The notes under the pieces were generated by a model. That model had not been told where the DNA came from and ran no database searches. It saw nothing but the letters and a program-made list of their open reading frames with translations. Shown one piece after another: positions 24,547 through 36,857 of a stretch of 64,000 bases of DNA. This DNA is from Silene latifolia. Taxonomy: Eukaryota > Streptophyta > Magnoliopsida > Caryophyllales > Caryophyllaceae. Position 1 is the first letter of the stretch. Each line of letters starts with the position of its first letter. The translations under genes and the position numbers were made by a program. The DNA is taken from positions 310,719,738 through 310,783,737 of the forward strand of contig NC_133537.1 in assembly GCF_048544455.1 (NCBI RefSeq), given 5' to 3'.

Positions 24547-25465
24547 TGTGGCGGATGTATGTGTTACTATAGGGGGGTCATACGACACTCCTAAGCTGAG
24601 AAACTTTTACAGTAACTCTTAAATACCCAATGATAGAACCCCAGCAATATAAAAGTAGGACACCCCATATAACAACCTCCTCCTCTCACTAACATAATTA
24701 AAAGTAAACACCAGTGCTAGTATTCTAATTTGTCTACAATAGTACGTTGTGTGTCATTCATCATAGTGCACAATTTCACATAAACATGAGACAATAATCC
24801 AATATTAAATCTTTTAATAAATCAATGATCAATTATTTCAATTTATTGCTCACTAAAACACTTTAATTGCTTTTTTTTTTGGGTAAATTTTTTATTAAGA
24901 CCGTCTTAAGTTAAGACGATGCTCATAATCGATTTAAATAAGGCAAAAATAAAAGGAGAGTTGTGAGACGTATTAAATTAAGACGATATTAAGCACATTT
25001 ATTTCTTTACTTTTTTTAATACTCTTTTAATTAAACTTACTCTATGGACCTATCTACTCGGACTCTAGCCTCTAGGTGTCGGAGACAACTATCGACTATG
25101 ATAATTGTCCGTAAATTTTCAATTTTTTGGGTCTAAAATAAAGAGTTGAATTGTATGTCGTGTTGGACACGAAACACACGACCAAAGTAAATTGTAGAAA
25201 TAACATAGGTATGTGTGCTATATTATACCTAAAACTTACAACTTTTACTTTTTATTTTATTTTAAGAAAAAACTTGGCAAATTTTGTAGGTGTGTCGATA
25301 AGCTTATTTGTTCAGCCTGTACTTCGTCATTTGTAGTAAGAGGGCTCCATTTCGGCTATTTTAGGCTCGAAAAAAAAGGTTGGTCACGAAATTTTTAAAG
25401 ATTTTTTTCGTCCACAAAAAGCTATAAAAGGGACCACGTAAAAAATATTTTCTGGATCCGCCACT
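24547..25465. mobile_element. Possible TIR element with GTGGCGGAT termini
   Basis: The left edge GTGGCGGATGTATGTG and right edge GGATCCGCCACTG share the inverted core GTGGCGGAT. This core is a familiar terminus of dispersed plant repeats. No target duplication was found and the interior is non-coding, so the call is tentative. Confidence 0.4.
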
Positions 25466-26497
25466 GAATATATGCGTAATCTTATGGTATACAGAAAGAC
25501 AATCAAGCAAAATTTCACATGACTGAAATATATTTTCTTTCATATATTGTAAGAAATTCGGGAAAAAAAACATTTTAATTTAATTTAAAAAGTATAATTG
25601 CATGTTGAAATTTAATTTCATGTAAATTGATTTATCAATTTAATCGATCTCTTATTGAGATAATATTTTGTACATTATTTAAACATTTTCTAGAAGCGAA
25701 TCAAAAGTAACTTATCTCCGTTCGAGTTTCAATAACAAATTATGAAATTTACGGAAGCCATTTCAAATATCCCAATTATGGATTAAAAACTTAGAAATTT
25801 GAGTAATTTGACAACTTAGAATTATAGTTTAGGTTCATAATTGAGATACTTGAAACAATTGGTCTCTCTTGTGACGGTCACAAAAGTGACAACTTTAAGA
25901 TAAAAAGTAACCCCTCATAAAATGTTACCTATCAAATAATAATGATTATATTTTCTCATTAAAATAGTCACATTTGGATCTGTCACAATCAATATCTATC
26001 TATCTATCTATATTAATAAAGGAAGCTTTTTTCGAGCGATTATAGAGACTCCAACATATGTTAAAAACTTTCGACCAATAAGAATAAAATAATGAAGAGG
26101 AGATAAAAATATAAATCGCGTAAAACTCTACCCCAAATAAACCTACACAATTCTATTTGCGTAGCAAAATTAATTGCCGTAGGAGTCTTAGCTATGTCCA
26201 TCACTATTTATCTATATATAAATATATGCCTTCTATAATTTGACCTCCATGAGATATCGAGGAGCCTTGACTATCAGGTTCGTTGCGGACAACGAACTGG
26301 GGACTGACTTCAATGAATTCTCCTTTATTACGAAGGAAAGGAGCATAGGAAGATGCTTATGACAGCATAGGCTATAATACGTGCATGGCTGCTTGCATTG
26401 GGACCCGTAGGGGATGCTTAGAGGGCATGACGGAAAGGGTCTTAACTCTTAACGCTTGGGCGTGGTACAAACAAAGGAGCACTGGTGTCCGAGTATA

Positions 26498-26715
26498 GCG
26501 GAAGCGAGGGCAGCGAAGTTCGGTTTGTCTATGACTCTGGCTAGGCAAATGGATCTATCTCATGTAGTGCTCGAATCGGATTCCCTGTTGCTGATGTTGA
26601 AATCGAAGTAAGAAGCTAACTGCTAACTACATTGGAAATATGGGAGAATAATTTTAGATTTGGCTTGCTATTTTGCGGTTGTCGAGTTTAGTTTTATATG
26701 TAGGAATGGAAACCA
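26498..26715 (+). pseudogene. Fragment of an RVT_3-type RNase-H-like domain
   Basis: One frame reads AEARAAKFGLSMTLARQMDL then VVLESDS, two stops, then a YGRIILDL segment, FAVVEF and CRNGN. The AEA...AL pattern, the ESDS motif and the final R-NGN follow the RNase-H-like domain (RVT_3) found in plant LINE polyproteins and domesticated relatives. In-frame stops at about 26609 and 26624 show it is dead. It was most likely carried here inside the Helitron. Confidence 0.6.
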
Positions 26716-27146
26716 AGAATATATATGGGTAAACTCGGGACAAGAGGTGATTGCTAATGTTGTTGAGTCAGAATAAAATATAAAGCTTTTGCCTGATCAA
26801 GAAAATAAAATAAACCTGAGACATGGGGAACTTTGAGAAGCCGAGGTGATGTATTGAGAACTGGCGAGATTTCGAGAGTTAACACCCAAAAGATCAGACA
26901 ATCAAAAGCAATCAGCAATCAAGGAATCTTGATTTTGAGAATGCAGCGAGGGCTTATAAGAAGATGTAGCAGTTCCTTTGCTTTCATACGTGGGAGTGTA
27001 TAATTTATACAAGATTTCCAACAAAATAAATGATCTTTTCATGTTCTTAAACATGAGAATTCACTCTATTTTATTGGCCCCAAACAAGTATGTTCATTGT
27101 TGCGGATGAAAATATGTTTATTGGCCCCAAACAATGGAAGGAAAAT

Positions 27147-28200
27147 GCTACGGTTACACTTGGTGTATAGAATATTCTATACACCACCAATTGAAATTTG
27201 ACATGTGGAGGATCTATTAGTAGCTATGGAGGGAAAAAATCTTTATTAATTTTGGTACCATGATTAATAATTGTATTGACTATAATTAATATCTTAACAA
27301 TATTTACCCAAATCTTTTGAACTTTCTACCCTAACAAATATTGCCATCAGAACGCCAGAAAAGCATGACGCTCCGCGCCTCCACCGTACAATAAACCGGA
27401 CCGCCACTATCGCTTGTTCGTCTGGTGAGCACGCCCACCACCGTCGCTCGTTTGTGTGTGCACGACCATTGCTCGTTCCTGTATGCTACACGAACACGAC
27501 CATAGCCATGTCATCAACCTTTTATGAGGAGGCCACGGCGGCGACGTGAACTTCGCACGAACCCCTTCATCCCAGTGTTCGTTTGGTGCGTTTCTTTGCT
27601 AACAAAATGAGAAATCACACGCCATTTCTATGCAAATTGCATAATTACTTACCAATTGTGTTCTGCGTTTTGGAATATTACAAAAATCACAATACGTACA
27701 CTAATTTTTCAGAAAAAGGAGAGTGGGCAATAGCAATTAGAAAAAAGGAGAGTGGACAATTCATTTACTCTAAAAATGTTGTTAGATATGCAAATTTGTT
27801 ATTAGTATTATATAGTTAGAACATGAAGAAGATGAAGGCAGGAGAGGTAGCTGAGTTTCAGAAACGAAAAGTATGGCAGGGCAGGACTCAGGAGGGGAAT
27901 TTTTTTGAAGAAAAGGGTAATTTGGTCCTTTAGTCAAGCGATATTAGTAAATTAACTAATTAAGGGCGACAAAAGGGAAAAAAAATATCACAATGTTAGA
28001 GTTGAATAAAAAAAATAGAAAATAATATTTACCAAATAATTTTTGAAAAATTGCAAATTTCAAATTTGTTTTAAAATTTGGTCCCAAAATATAACAAAAA
28101 TGAGAGTTGAAAGATTATATCTCATATCCACAACATTGCCACATGTCGTGCCATTACTCGCGGTGTATAAAAGATTCTATACACAAAGTGTAACCGTAGC
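27147..28200. mobile_element. TIR element with GC-rich cargo (Mutator-like?)
   Basis: Left end GCTACGGTTACACTTGGTG and right end TACACAAAGTGTAACCGTAGC are inverse over about 40 bp, including TATAGAATATTCTATACACC-like sequence. The interior at about 27350-27560 is markedly GC-rich for this region, as expected of a captured gene piece, but no protein is recognised. A 9-bp duplication is not evident, so the superfamily is uncertain. Confidence 0.6.
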
Positions 28201-28756
28201 CTTTTTGCCAAACAAGTCTTTCACAATATGACAAACTCGATAGGCAATGCACCATTAGTCGAAATAAGATTACAATCGTACGCTTATATACAATTTAACT
28301 CAATGAAAAGTTGAAAGTCATATTTGGTTACAAACCCGTTAAAAGTTGAAAGAAAAATTCTCATTTAAGACGGTCATTATCCGTTCTAAATTTAAGGCAG
28401 GTTAAATACATATCAAATTACATAGCAAGTTGTCTAAAAAAATGTCAAAAGTTTTGTCTTTATCACTACCATATAATAATATTTGATCCATTTTAAGGTA
28501 TAAGACCGATACTCCGTCTTAGACTTATTGAAAGTTGAACACAAATTATGTACTGTATTGCCGCTTCGAAGTTGTTCATAGTCATATATTTGATTGTTTG
28601 TATTCGTTTTATTTCTTTTCGCATCCCAGGCTTGGATTGGTTTTGTAATCTACGTATTTATTTAATATTAAAATCCAACAGTATATATTTATTGTTATAT
28701 TTATAAATATTAACTTATTATTATTATTATATAAAACCCTAAAAAGAGAAATTTCT

Positions 28757-28758
<2 letters not shown>

Positions 28759-28787
<29 letters not shown>
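28759..28787. repeat. (AAT)n microsatellite
   Basis: About nine to ten uninterrupted AAT units. Confidence 0.9.
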
Positions 28788-28788
<1 letters not shown>

Positions 28789-30342
28789 CTAAAAAGATAA
28801 TATCAAAATTTGAGAATTGAGATACGCTACCTATATAATTTCATTACCATTAAACTTAGATCTCATAGCACATTAAACTAACTAATTCTTATGCTGACCT
28901 TAAATACTAAGAGTCATACATGGACAAAACTACATAAGATTTAACCTGCTATAAATTACATACATGTTTATCGCCTCCCACCATTGTTTTACATACGGAC
29001 GTATTTTTCTTAATTTGTTTGTTAATAATGATCCTATACACTTTGTAGTCAATATATGTATATACATATATTTTCTTAGGGTAATCTATATTTTTTATTA
29101 AGGTAGAGTTTATGATAAAATTAACATGATCTCATGAAAAATGGATAGGTTTTTAAATAATTTGTAAATATTAATCTTCTTTAAATATTAAGCTAAAAAG
29201 ATTTAGAAAAAAACATTGATAGTTAATAATTATATTTAGGTAAAAAGGATTAGAATTTTAAAGGATGTACTTAGTTTTAAATTTTAATTAAATGAATATT
29301 ATATGTTTTACTAGGGAAAATATCGTTATACATATATACTAGGAAAAATTTTAATTAAAAGAATATTATATGTTTTAAATAATTATTTAGGCAGCACAAT
29401 ATTATTAGCTAATAAAATTCGATTTTCAATCAAGGTAAAATAGAAGAGTCCGACTTTTATGAGAAAACCAAATTTTTGGAATTATTTTAGAGGTCGGCAA
29501 TAAATTATTAATAAAAAAACACCTATCATTATGGTGAATGAAATCTATGAGATCTTCTTTCAATATTGATTGGGATTCGAGCAATATTTAAAAGGGAAGT
29601 TATACCACAAATCCAATATGAAAAACTACATTCAAATATGTAGAATTACTCAAACTAATTGAAGTTCTGTAATTTTACTAATCGTAACATTATTGGCACC
29701 TTTTGGAATTTGTACTTAACGAACTGTCACCAAATACTTCGCACACAATTATATAATCCACCCTCACCTTTGAGCTATAAATGTAAAATAAAGCAAGAAC
29801 AACCTCACAATATGTTTACAAAATTTTGAGTCTCAATAATATCGTCATATGCGTTAGAAAAAGTTGTCAACTACAATTTAAGGCTAAGATTAACACAGTA
29901 TGAGAGAAGGTATGAGCAAGAGTTGAGCTATAACTATCAAGTTTATAAGTTACAAATCGATTGACTATACCTATGTATTTGAATGAGTCGGGTCGCACTG
30001 CAACTCTATGAGCGAGAGTGTAAGAGAGCCTTACATTTGAAACTTTAACCGTCTTACTGTCTTATAAATTTGAACTCAAAATTTTAGGTTAGCTTATGTC
30101 ATTTGTTTTGATTACTTACAATCAAGGTTGGACTTGTGAAGTGAGATTGGTTCAAAGAGAATAAGTTTAATTGTAACGATGAATCTAAATAATTAATGAC
30201 AATTCATAAAGTCAGCCGAATTGAGTTAATTAGTTATTTTAGTTATGTCGAAACTCGCTAAGGTCATAATTCATATAACAAAAGTAACTGTTTTTCTAAA
30301 AATATTTAAGTTTACTATTAGTCAGAATATTATTGGATCACA

Positions 30343-30600
30343 TTCCCTCCATTCAACTCCAGTCTACATATTTCTATTTTGTACATTATTCACAAGTGAA
30401 CATTTAATTTCAATCTTCCGTCAATATATAAGTGAAAATATATTCATGTGGGATCTTATTTGATTCGTCTTTAGGAGTACATTAAAAATAGCTAACTTTT
30501 ATAATTTTTGCAAATACGCAGCAAAAGATATTGATTGTGTAAAACACGCGTACGCAAATGTGAAAAAGCAAATGTGTAGTGTGGAGGTGAATGGAGGGAG
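30343..30600. mobile_element. Stowaway-like MITE
   Basis: Ends TTCCCTCCATTCAACTCC and GGAGGTGAATGGAGGGAG. Sequence such as AAATACGCAGC and ACACGCGTACGC shows it is an inverted relative of 23853-24110. It sits just inside the right end of Helitron C. Confidence 0.7.
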
Positions 30601-30654
30601 TATATGATAAGATATTACAGAATGGCCCGTGCATCGCACGGGCATTAAATCTAG

Positions 30655-32149
30655 TTTATATTAATAAAGGAAGCTTTTTTCGAGCGATTATAGAGAGTCC
30701 AATATTTTGTAAATGCCTCTAAGCAATATTAATATAATATAATAATCTTATCTTATTGTATTTACTTCCATGTAGCATACGATAGAAATCATGTAGCCTA
30801 CAACCATTGAAATACAAAAGGCATCACGTAGCCTATAACCATTGAAATACAAAAGATATCACAATTCACAACTGCATGACAACACCAGGGATCATGAAAC
30901 TCTATCATGAGAGTTGGATTGAATAAAATTAATATTTTTTTTTTGATACAAGATAAAATTAATCAATATCTATCTATATTATTAAAGAAAGCTTTTTTCG
31001 AGTGATTACAGAGTCTCCAATTTTTCCGAAATACATAGAGTAAATCTTAATCTAAATTTTAATAAAATATTAAAAAATAAAGAGCTACGATAGAGTTTGA
31101 GAAGTATACAAACTAAAATAATACCTACAATCTATCAATTCACTATAAATAGAGTCCTACGTACTTCTACCCAAACATATTTTATTTTTGTTCGTTTTGC
31201 TCTTTTGTTACGTTATGTTATCTATTTTGTTCTTCATATGATTGATTGTTGATATTGTGTTAATGAATCTAATTAATTTTTTTCTTTTTAATGTCAGATT
31301 AGAAGAATGTGGCTAATCCATGATGCCATGGTTGATTAACATGCTCAAGCATTTTAATTAAGGTGAAAATATTTATACGAGTACAATTTTAGATTTTTTG
31401 TTATCTTCACATTCCATCATAATTTTTTCTTTATTGTAGATATTGTATTGTATGTTTCGAGTTTAACGATATGTGTGATTTATGATTAGCTATATTTTTC
31501 ATTGTATATCGAACTATTTTGTTTTCAGAAAATATATTGTGACAATATAATAACCATTTCTTAGGTCAAAGTAGAGGGCTTACCTATTTAACCAAATTCG
31601 TCTTTGAATCGGGTAAGAATTTACAGCGTCTACGAATAAGATGAAAAGCTAAACTACCAGGTAAAATTGGAGTGTAATTTATAACCTCCCATAAAACATG
31701 GGTTATTCACGTATGGAGTATGCTATTTAAAATTTATATAGCATATTTTCTAGAATTTTTGATCATATAGCACGCCTCTTCTTAAACAAAGTATCTAGAA
31801 TATAAGTATTTGTTATTCAAACATGCATATGATCCTATTCAGCTAATTCACATGACATCTCATGAATGAATTATTGTGATTAGTTTTGTTTTGTTGTGTT
31901 GTTTATTTTAATTTGATAGAGTACTAGATAATATATAAAATTATAATCTCCAAGTATTTTAATTATATAGTCTTTCTTTTATGATTTAATATTATCTTAG
32001 AGATTTGTGGTTTAGATTATTTTTCGCTTACGATATTTGATTCTACTTTTTATGGGAGACGTTGACATCGAAATCATTAACAACAATCAACAAGATGAAG
32101 ATTCATTACGATAACGAGGCACGTTACATTGTCAAATTATAAGAGAGGG
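30655..32149 (+). other. Further Helitron 5' ends and AT-rich DNA
   Basis: TTATATTAATAAAGGAAGC at 30656 and TCTATATTATTAAAGAAAGC at 30973 are each followed by TTTTTTCGAG-GATTA, i.e. two more left termini of the Helitron C family in tandem. No matching 3' hairpin was found before the Gypsy insertion at 32150, so these copies are truncated or interrupted. The remainder holds no recognisable gene. Confidence 0.5.
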
Positions 32150-33643
32150 TGATGCGTGTCATTTATATGATGTTTTACACCTCATTTTACACGCATTTCA
32201 GAGCTCATTTGTGTAGTTTAAGCTACCATTTCCCCTATTTCCGTCTACTTTCGTGTTTTTGTACATTATTGCGGAAATGTGAAGAATTCAACAGAAATTG
32301 AGCTAAATAATCCCAGTATCTGCATTGCACTTGACGTGAAGAATTCACTTAAGGAACGAGCTTGGTGCGCGTTTCAAGGCCCAAAAGACAAATCCACGAG
32401 ATTATAGAAGCCAACTATCGCTACTTGATCGATCGACCACTTTGCCTTGATCGATCGACCAACTGCGAGTTCGAAGCTATCAGATATCTGCGGCTCGATC
32501 GATCGACCGGTCACCTCAGTCGATCGACCACACCGCTACTCGGACGAGAATTAAAAGATCGAGAAATAGCAAGCCCATAGTACATTAGGTTTTAGAATAA
32601 GAACTACGTTGTATTCTATATAACGTAAGCTAGGTTATTCAGTTTTGGTATCTAGTTTTTAGCATACAGTTCTTAACACAATTAAACATTCATTAATTAG
32701 ATTACTTTCCGTCAATAAAGTTACTCTTTTGCAATCGGTTTTTGGATCCTTTTCTCTGCAATTTCGGTATTTCCTCTGTCTTATTTCAGTTCCATTGCCT
32801 TTTTATTGTTCATAGATATAGAATTGCTAGTTAGTATCCAAAGCCAATTATCGTTTATCGCTATTTGTTATTTGATTACTTCAAGCATGAATTCAATAGT
32901 TTATTTCGTTATGATTATTGTTGTTTTTATCAGTATCATGAGTAGCTAAATTAATTGTGCTAGGATGTAGGGGAATTATAGTGTAGGCGGCATTAGAATT
33001 AGGGAGCCCTAATCGCGTGTTGGTCGATCGACCACCCTACCCGGTCGATCGACTGACCTCGTGAGGTTTACCTTCGTTTTAATTGATTTAAATGTTGTAT
33101 TTGACGAATCGAATGCATGCGACTAATTGAATGCTTAATATATGACTGACCCATTAGATCGAAAGATAGGGAAAGTTGTTAGATCACCAATTAAAATGAC
33201 TAAACTAAGCTGAGATCGAAAGATAGGTAAAGTTTAGATTATTAGTCACTTTTCAGGACGAGAGTCAGTATTAGTGATATTAGGGACTTGTAGCGAGATC
33301 GAAAGATGCAATCTGTTAAGAGTGGACCGAGAGGACCTCTTGTTTTCCCGCCTCATGTGTTTGATTTAGACCTACTTAGTATGCTGCCGCCGAAACTATA
33401 GTGAACCGACCATCCTAGTACCCTTCTTTTATCTGTTTTTTTCGTTTATTTAGTTTATTGTCTTTTATTGCCTTTAGCTATAGACCAAAACAATTCAACC
33501 CCCACATTCGTTGCCTTAGACTAGAATTAGACAATTATTAATTACATTCGCCTCCTTGTGGTTCGACCCTGTTACCACTAGCCTAGGTTAGTTTTAATAG
33601 GAATTATAAATATTATTTTTGGTACTCACAACGACGGGTATCA
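32150..33643 (+). repeat. 5' LTR of the Gypsy element
   Basis: 1494 bp, TG...CA. By eye it differs from the 3' LTR at about a dozen scattered positions, plus a dense block at about 32421-32500 around the palindromes. Six palindromes, in three pairs, start at 32429/32451, 32499/32520 and 33024/33045. Confidence 0.95.
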
Positions 33644-33648
33644 AATTT

Positions 33649-33666
33649 TGGCGCCGTTGCCGGGGA
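33649..33666 (+). other. Primer-binding site, tRNA-Asp
   Basis: TGGCGCCGTTGCCGGGGA, 5 nt after the LTR, is complementary to the 3' end of plant tRNA-Asp. Confidence 0.9.
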
Positions 33667-33769
33667 GGCAATTGTTCTAATTTTTAGTTGTTTTATTTTA
33701 GTCTGTTTCTTAGTTTAAGGGACATTTGTTCCTTAAACTCTTCTTATATCCTATTTGTAGTTCCTTCTT

Positions 33770-35365
33770 ATGCGCAGATCACAAGGTGGTGAACTACTAC
33801 CGCTCAATCCTGAGATTGAAAAGACCCTGCGCGAGTTGAGACGATCAGCTAGGGTATTGCCGACAGAGGAAGAGTTGAGTACTCTGTCAAGTTACTACGA
33901 GAACGCTCTATTCGAGGAAGATCCACCTTCTTCTCCTGTTTCCACCTCTTCAGCTGAGACCGTCACATCTCCTGATTTTCCAGTCATGGCTGAAGAAGCG
34001 AGTATAACTAGTCACTCTGAGCCGACAGCTGCGAATCTTTACAAAGGATTCGCATTACCAGGAGAAGACAGAAAATTCGAGCCAAAGCCTGCCTATATTA
34101 ATTTGGTTGAGAGAAACCAATTGGGAGCGCAATCTGAAGATGCAGCTAAGCACATGGAGACCTTTATAGATTATTGTTGTTCCATACCCGCACCCACTGG
34201 CGTGACCCGGATCGGATAAAGGAGACCATGTTTATATTCTCCCTTCGTGATCTTTGCAAGGGAATGGTATAGAGACCGGATCGAGCCGCTAATGGGATCA
34301 CCGATCGGAGTTCGTTGGCCTTGGCATTTTACAAGAAGAAATACTTTTCTGCCTCGAAGACCAATGCGATTAGAACTCAGATCACGAGCTTCAAACAAGG
34401 GCCGGATGAGAACTTTCATGAGGCCTGGGTCCGATTCAAGAAATTGGTGCGAACCATACCGCACCATGAGTTTGAGAAGTGGAGCCTATGCAATCAGTTC
34501 TATAATGGGCTCTATGATGATCAAAGAGCTATCTTGGACGCTGCAGCAAGTGGCCGATTTGCAGAGAATGTTGGAGAGACCAAAGGGTGGAAGATCATTG
34601 ACGACTTAGCCACCCATAAAGCTGAGTATGGGAATTCCAGAGGGAATCAAAGGAGGAGTGCCGAATCTCCTTCTGTAGCTGCACTTGAAGCTCTCACTGC
34701 TAGATTTGACAAGTACGAGTTGGGAGGAGCTTCTAAAGGAGGTATTTACCATGTAAATCTTTGTGTCGACGGTCCATTCGTCTGCAAAAGTGTGTGGAGC
34801 CGAGGGACATGTTTGAGAAAATTGTCCTAGTCCCTTTGAGTCTTGTCTTTGCCTTTTTTAACATTATAGGCAGACAAACACCTACTATGAGCCTAATGTT
34901 CATCCCAACTTGAGGTGGAGTAGCCAGAATGTCCTAAATTCAACTCCACCTCCGTAGCAGCAGCAGCAGCAGCAGCAACAGCAAGCTTATGTGCCCCCTC
35001 ACAAGCATCAACCATATCAAAAACCTCCCTATGTGCCGCAGCAGCAACAATCTCAAAATTCTGACTTTGTTGAGTTGAAGAATATGTTGCAAAAGGAGTC
35101 CCAAGCTAGAGAGGCCGGAATGAAACTACTAGAGAGCCAAATTGCTCAATTGGCTAGCAAGAGTACAACTCGAGCTCCGGGACACTTACTGACTCAGACG
35201 GACCAGAAAGAGACCCTTAATGCCATCACTTTGAGGAGTGGGTCTACCCTTGAGGGGCCTGCCATGGTCGAGGACGCTGATGAAAAAGATGGGGCGAAAC
35301 CGAGTCAGAATAAAGCTGTAACAAGTAATAGCAAGAAAAAGGCGTCTACCAGGTATATCAGTTGA
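33770..35365 (+). pseudogene. gag: Gypsy gag, frameshifted
   Basis: Opens with an ATG at 33770 (MRRSQGGELLPL) and continues to a stop at 34219. The conserved capsid part lies in a different frame at 34315-34830 (FHEAWVRFKKLVRTIPHHEF, then QFYNGLYDDQRAILDAAASG). A third frame from about 34871 has an in-frame TAG at 34955 and then a CAG/poly-Gln run (34958-34984), followed by NAITLRSG near 35218. No intact zinc knuckle is seen. At least two frameshifts and one stop make it non-functional as it stands. The fold is that of a retroviral-type Gag capsid protein. Confidence 0.85.
34958..34984 (+). repeat. CAG/CAA microsatellite (poly-Gln) in gag
   Basis: Run of CAG with two CAA units inside the gag frame, directly after an in-frame TAG. 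Confidence 0.9.
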
Positions 35366-35597
35366 TTGGTGATACACCCGTCGATCGATGAAGTGCGAGT
35401 TCTGAGGAGCTTAAATGCTTTGTCGAATCGGTCGATCGACCGAGCAACATGGTCGATCTACCGAGGCGCTGCGATATTGAACAATTTCGTCCTCCAATGC
35501 CCAATAATCGAGGGATCACTTGTTTGGGGTACGACAACTCCGAAAGTATTGGGCAAGACCCGAGTCTTGATGGGTCGATCCGGTTCAATACGACCCA

Positions 35598-36857
35598 ATG
35601 TCGATCAATGGTTCATATTTGAGACGGTCTGAAGAGGGGTCAAGCTTCAATAAGGAGAAGGTAGTGGACTTCCAGCCTAAGTCCACGGATGCCGGCATGC
35701 GAGATTTAGAGGAGAGGGCTAAGTTACTTCTTACATCCCCCTATTCGGAGATATTGGTGCCGACGAAGGAACAGGTATCTTTCAATAAATTTGAAAATGT
35801 TGTTCGTAGTTTAAACGTACAAGTACCTTTCCTTGAATTAGTGAATCAAGTGCCCGCTTACATGAAGTTTATGAAGCAATTACTGTCTAAAAAGAGGTCA
35901 CTTGAAACTGTGCATACTGTCGCACTCACTAAAGAATCATGTTCTTATTTGACTCACACTGCACTCCATAAGCTAGAGGACCCAGGTAGCTTTTCCGTTC
36001 CTTGTAATATAGGTACCTTCTCTATTGAGAAGGCATTATGTGACCTAGGAGCTAGTATTAGCGTCATGCCCTTGAGTCTTGCTAGAAAGTTAAAATTTAA
36101 TAGGTTTGCAGTTACGAGCATGACCGTTCAGATGGCTGATCGCTCTGCGGTCCAGCCTATAAGAGTCTTAGAGGACATCCCTGTGCAAATAGGGAAGTTT
36201 TTCTTCCCTGTAGACTTTGTGGTCCTAGATATGCCTGAGGATGCCCACATACCTATCATTCTAGGTAGGCCATTTTTGCACACTGCTGGTGCAGTTATTG
36301 ATGTTGGCTCTGGGACCCTGACCTTCAAAGTAGGGAAACACTCCATTGTCTTTGCTCAGACAGCTAGGAAGAAGGACCCAATGTGGCCTGTCACTTGTAA
36401 CACGGTTTCTGGAAAGAAATCATATTTTGTGCTTCCTGATATGCCTGTCTCTATTCCTATTCTGTTGTAACACCTCGCCCCAGGCATCGGGAGCAAAGTG
36501 GAGGAAGATTCTTCTGTTTTAGACATTGCAGGAGCTGGTTTGGGGAAGGGAGAGATGCCTGTTACTCCAGCTGTGAAGGAGCAAGTCGTTTCAAGAGGCG
36601 GTCTAGGTTGCCCGAGCTATGGCACTGATGAGGAGCTTGAAGATGAGCCTGCCAGAGTGAGAAAGCCCGACTTGGACTTTGATGAGCCGGAAGAGGTCAT
36701 TGATTGGGGAGATGACGAAGCTGTTGATCCGTCAAGCTCTACGGATGCTGAAGTCGAGAAAGGTACAGCTGAGAAGATGAGCACCGTTGAGGCTACCTCT
36801 TGTAGCCAGAATCCGTCGAAGTGGGCCATACCGTGGCCATTCTTGATCAACTACTAG
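35598..36857 (+). pseudogene. Gypsy gag C-terminus and aspartic protease with one in-frame stop
   Basis: Frame 35598-36470 contains the Athila-type linker (VPAYMKFMKQLLS) and then the retropepsin core: ALCDLGASISVMPLSLARKL with the catalytic Asp-Leu-Gly-Ala-Ser, a PVDFVVLDM strand and the PIILGRPFL flap-side motif. After a TAA at 36468-36470 the same frame stays open to 36857, ending in an acidic stretch and WAIPWPFLINY. The protease would cleave Gag. No polymerase follows. Confidence 0.85.

Larger units (their letters stand above)
26007..30654 (+). mobile_element. Helitron C
   Basis: Starts A|TCTATATTAATAAAGG and carries the family block GCTTTTTTCGAGCGATTA. It ends with GCCCGTGCATCGCACGGGC (30625-30643), a 7-nt spacer and CTAG (30651-30654), then T. 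No Rep/helicase is present. Its 4.6 kb contain an RNase-H-like fragment, a GC-rich TIR element (27147-28200) and a Stowaway MITE (30343-30600). Other parts (28200-30340) are AT-rich and featureless. Confidence 0.6.

Noticed and set aside
36498..36857. Separate acidic host protein
   Set aside because: It is in the same frame as the protease region, directly after an in-frame TAA, and inside the Gypsy element.
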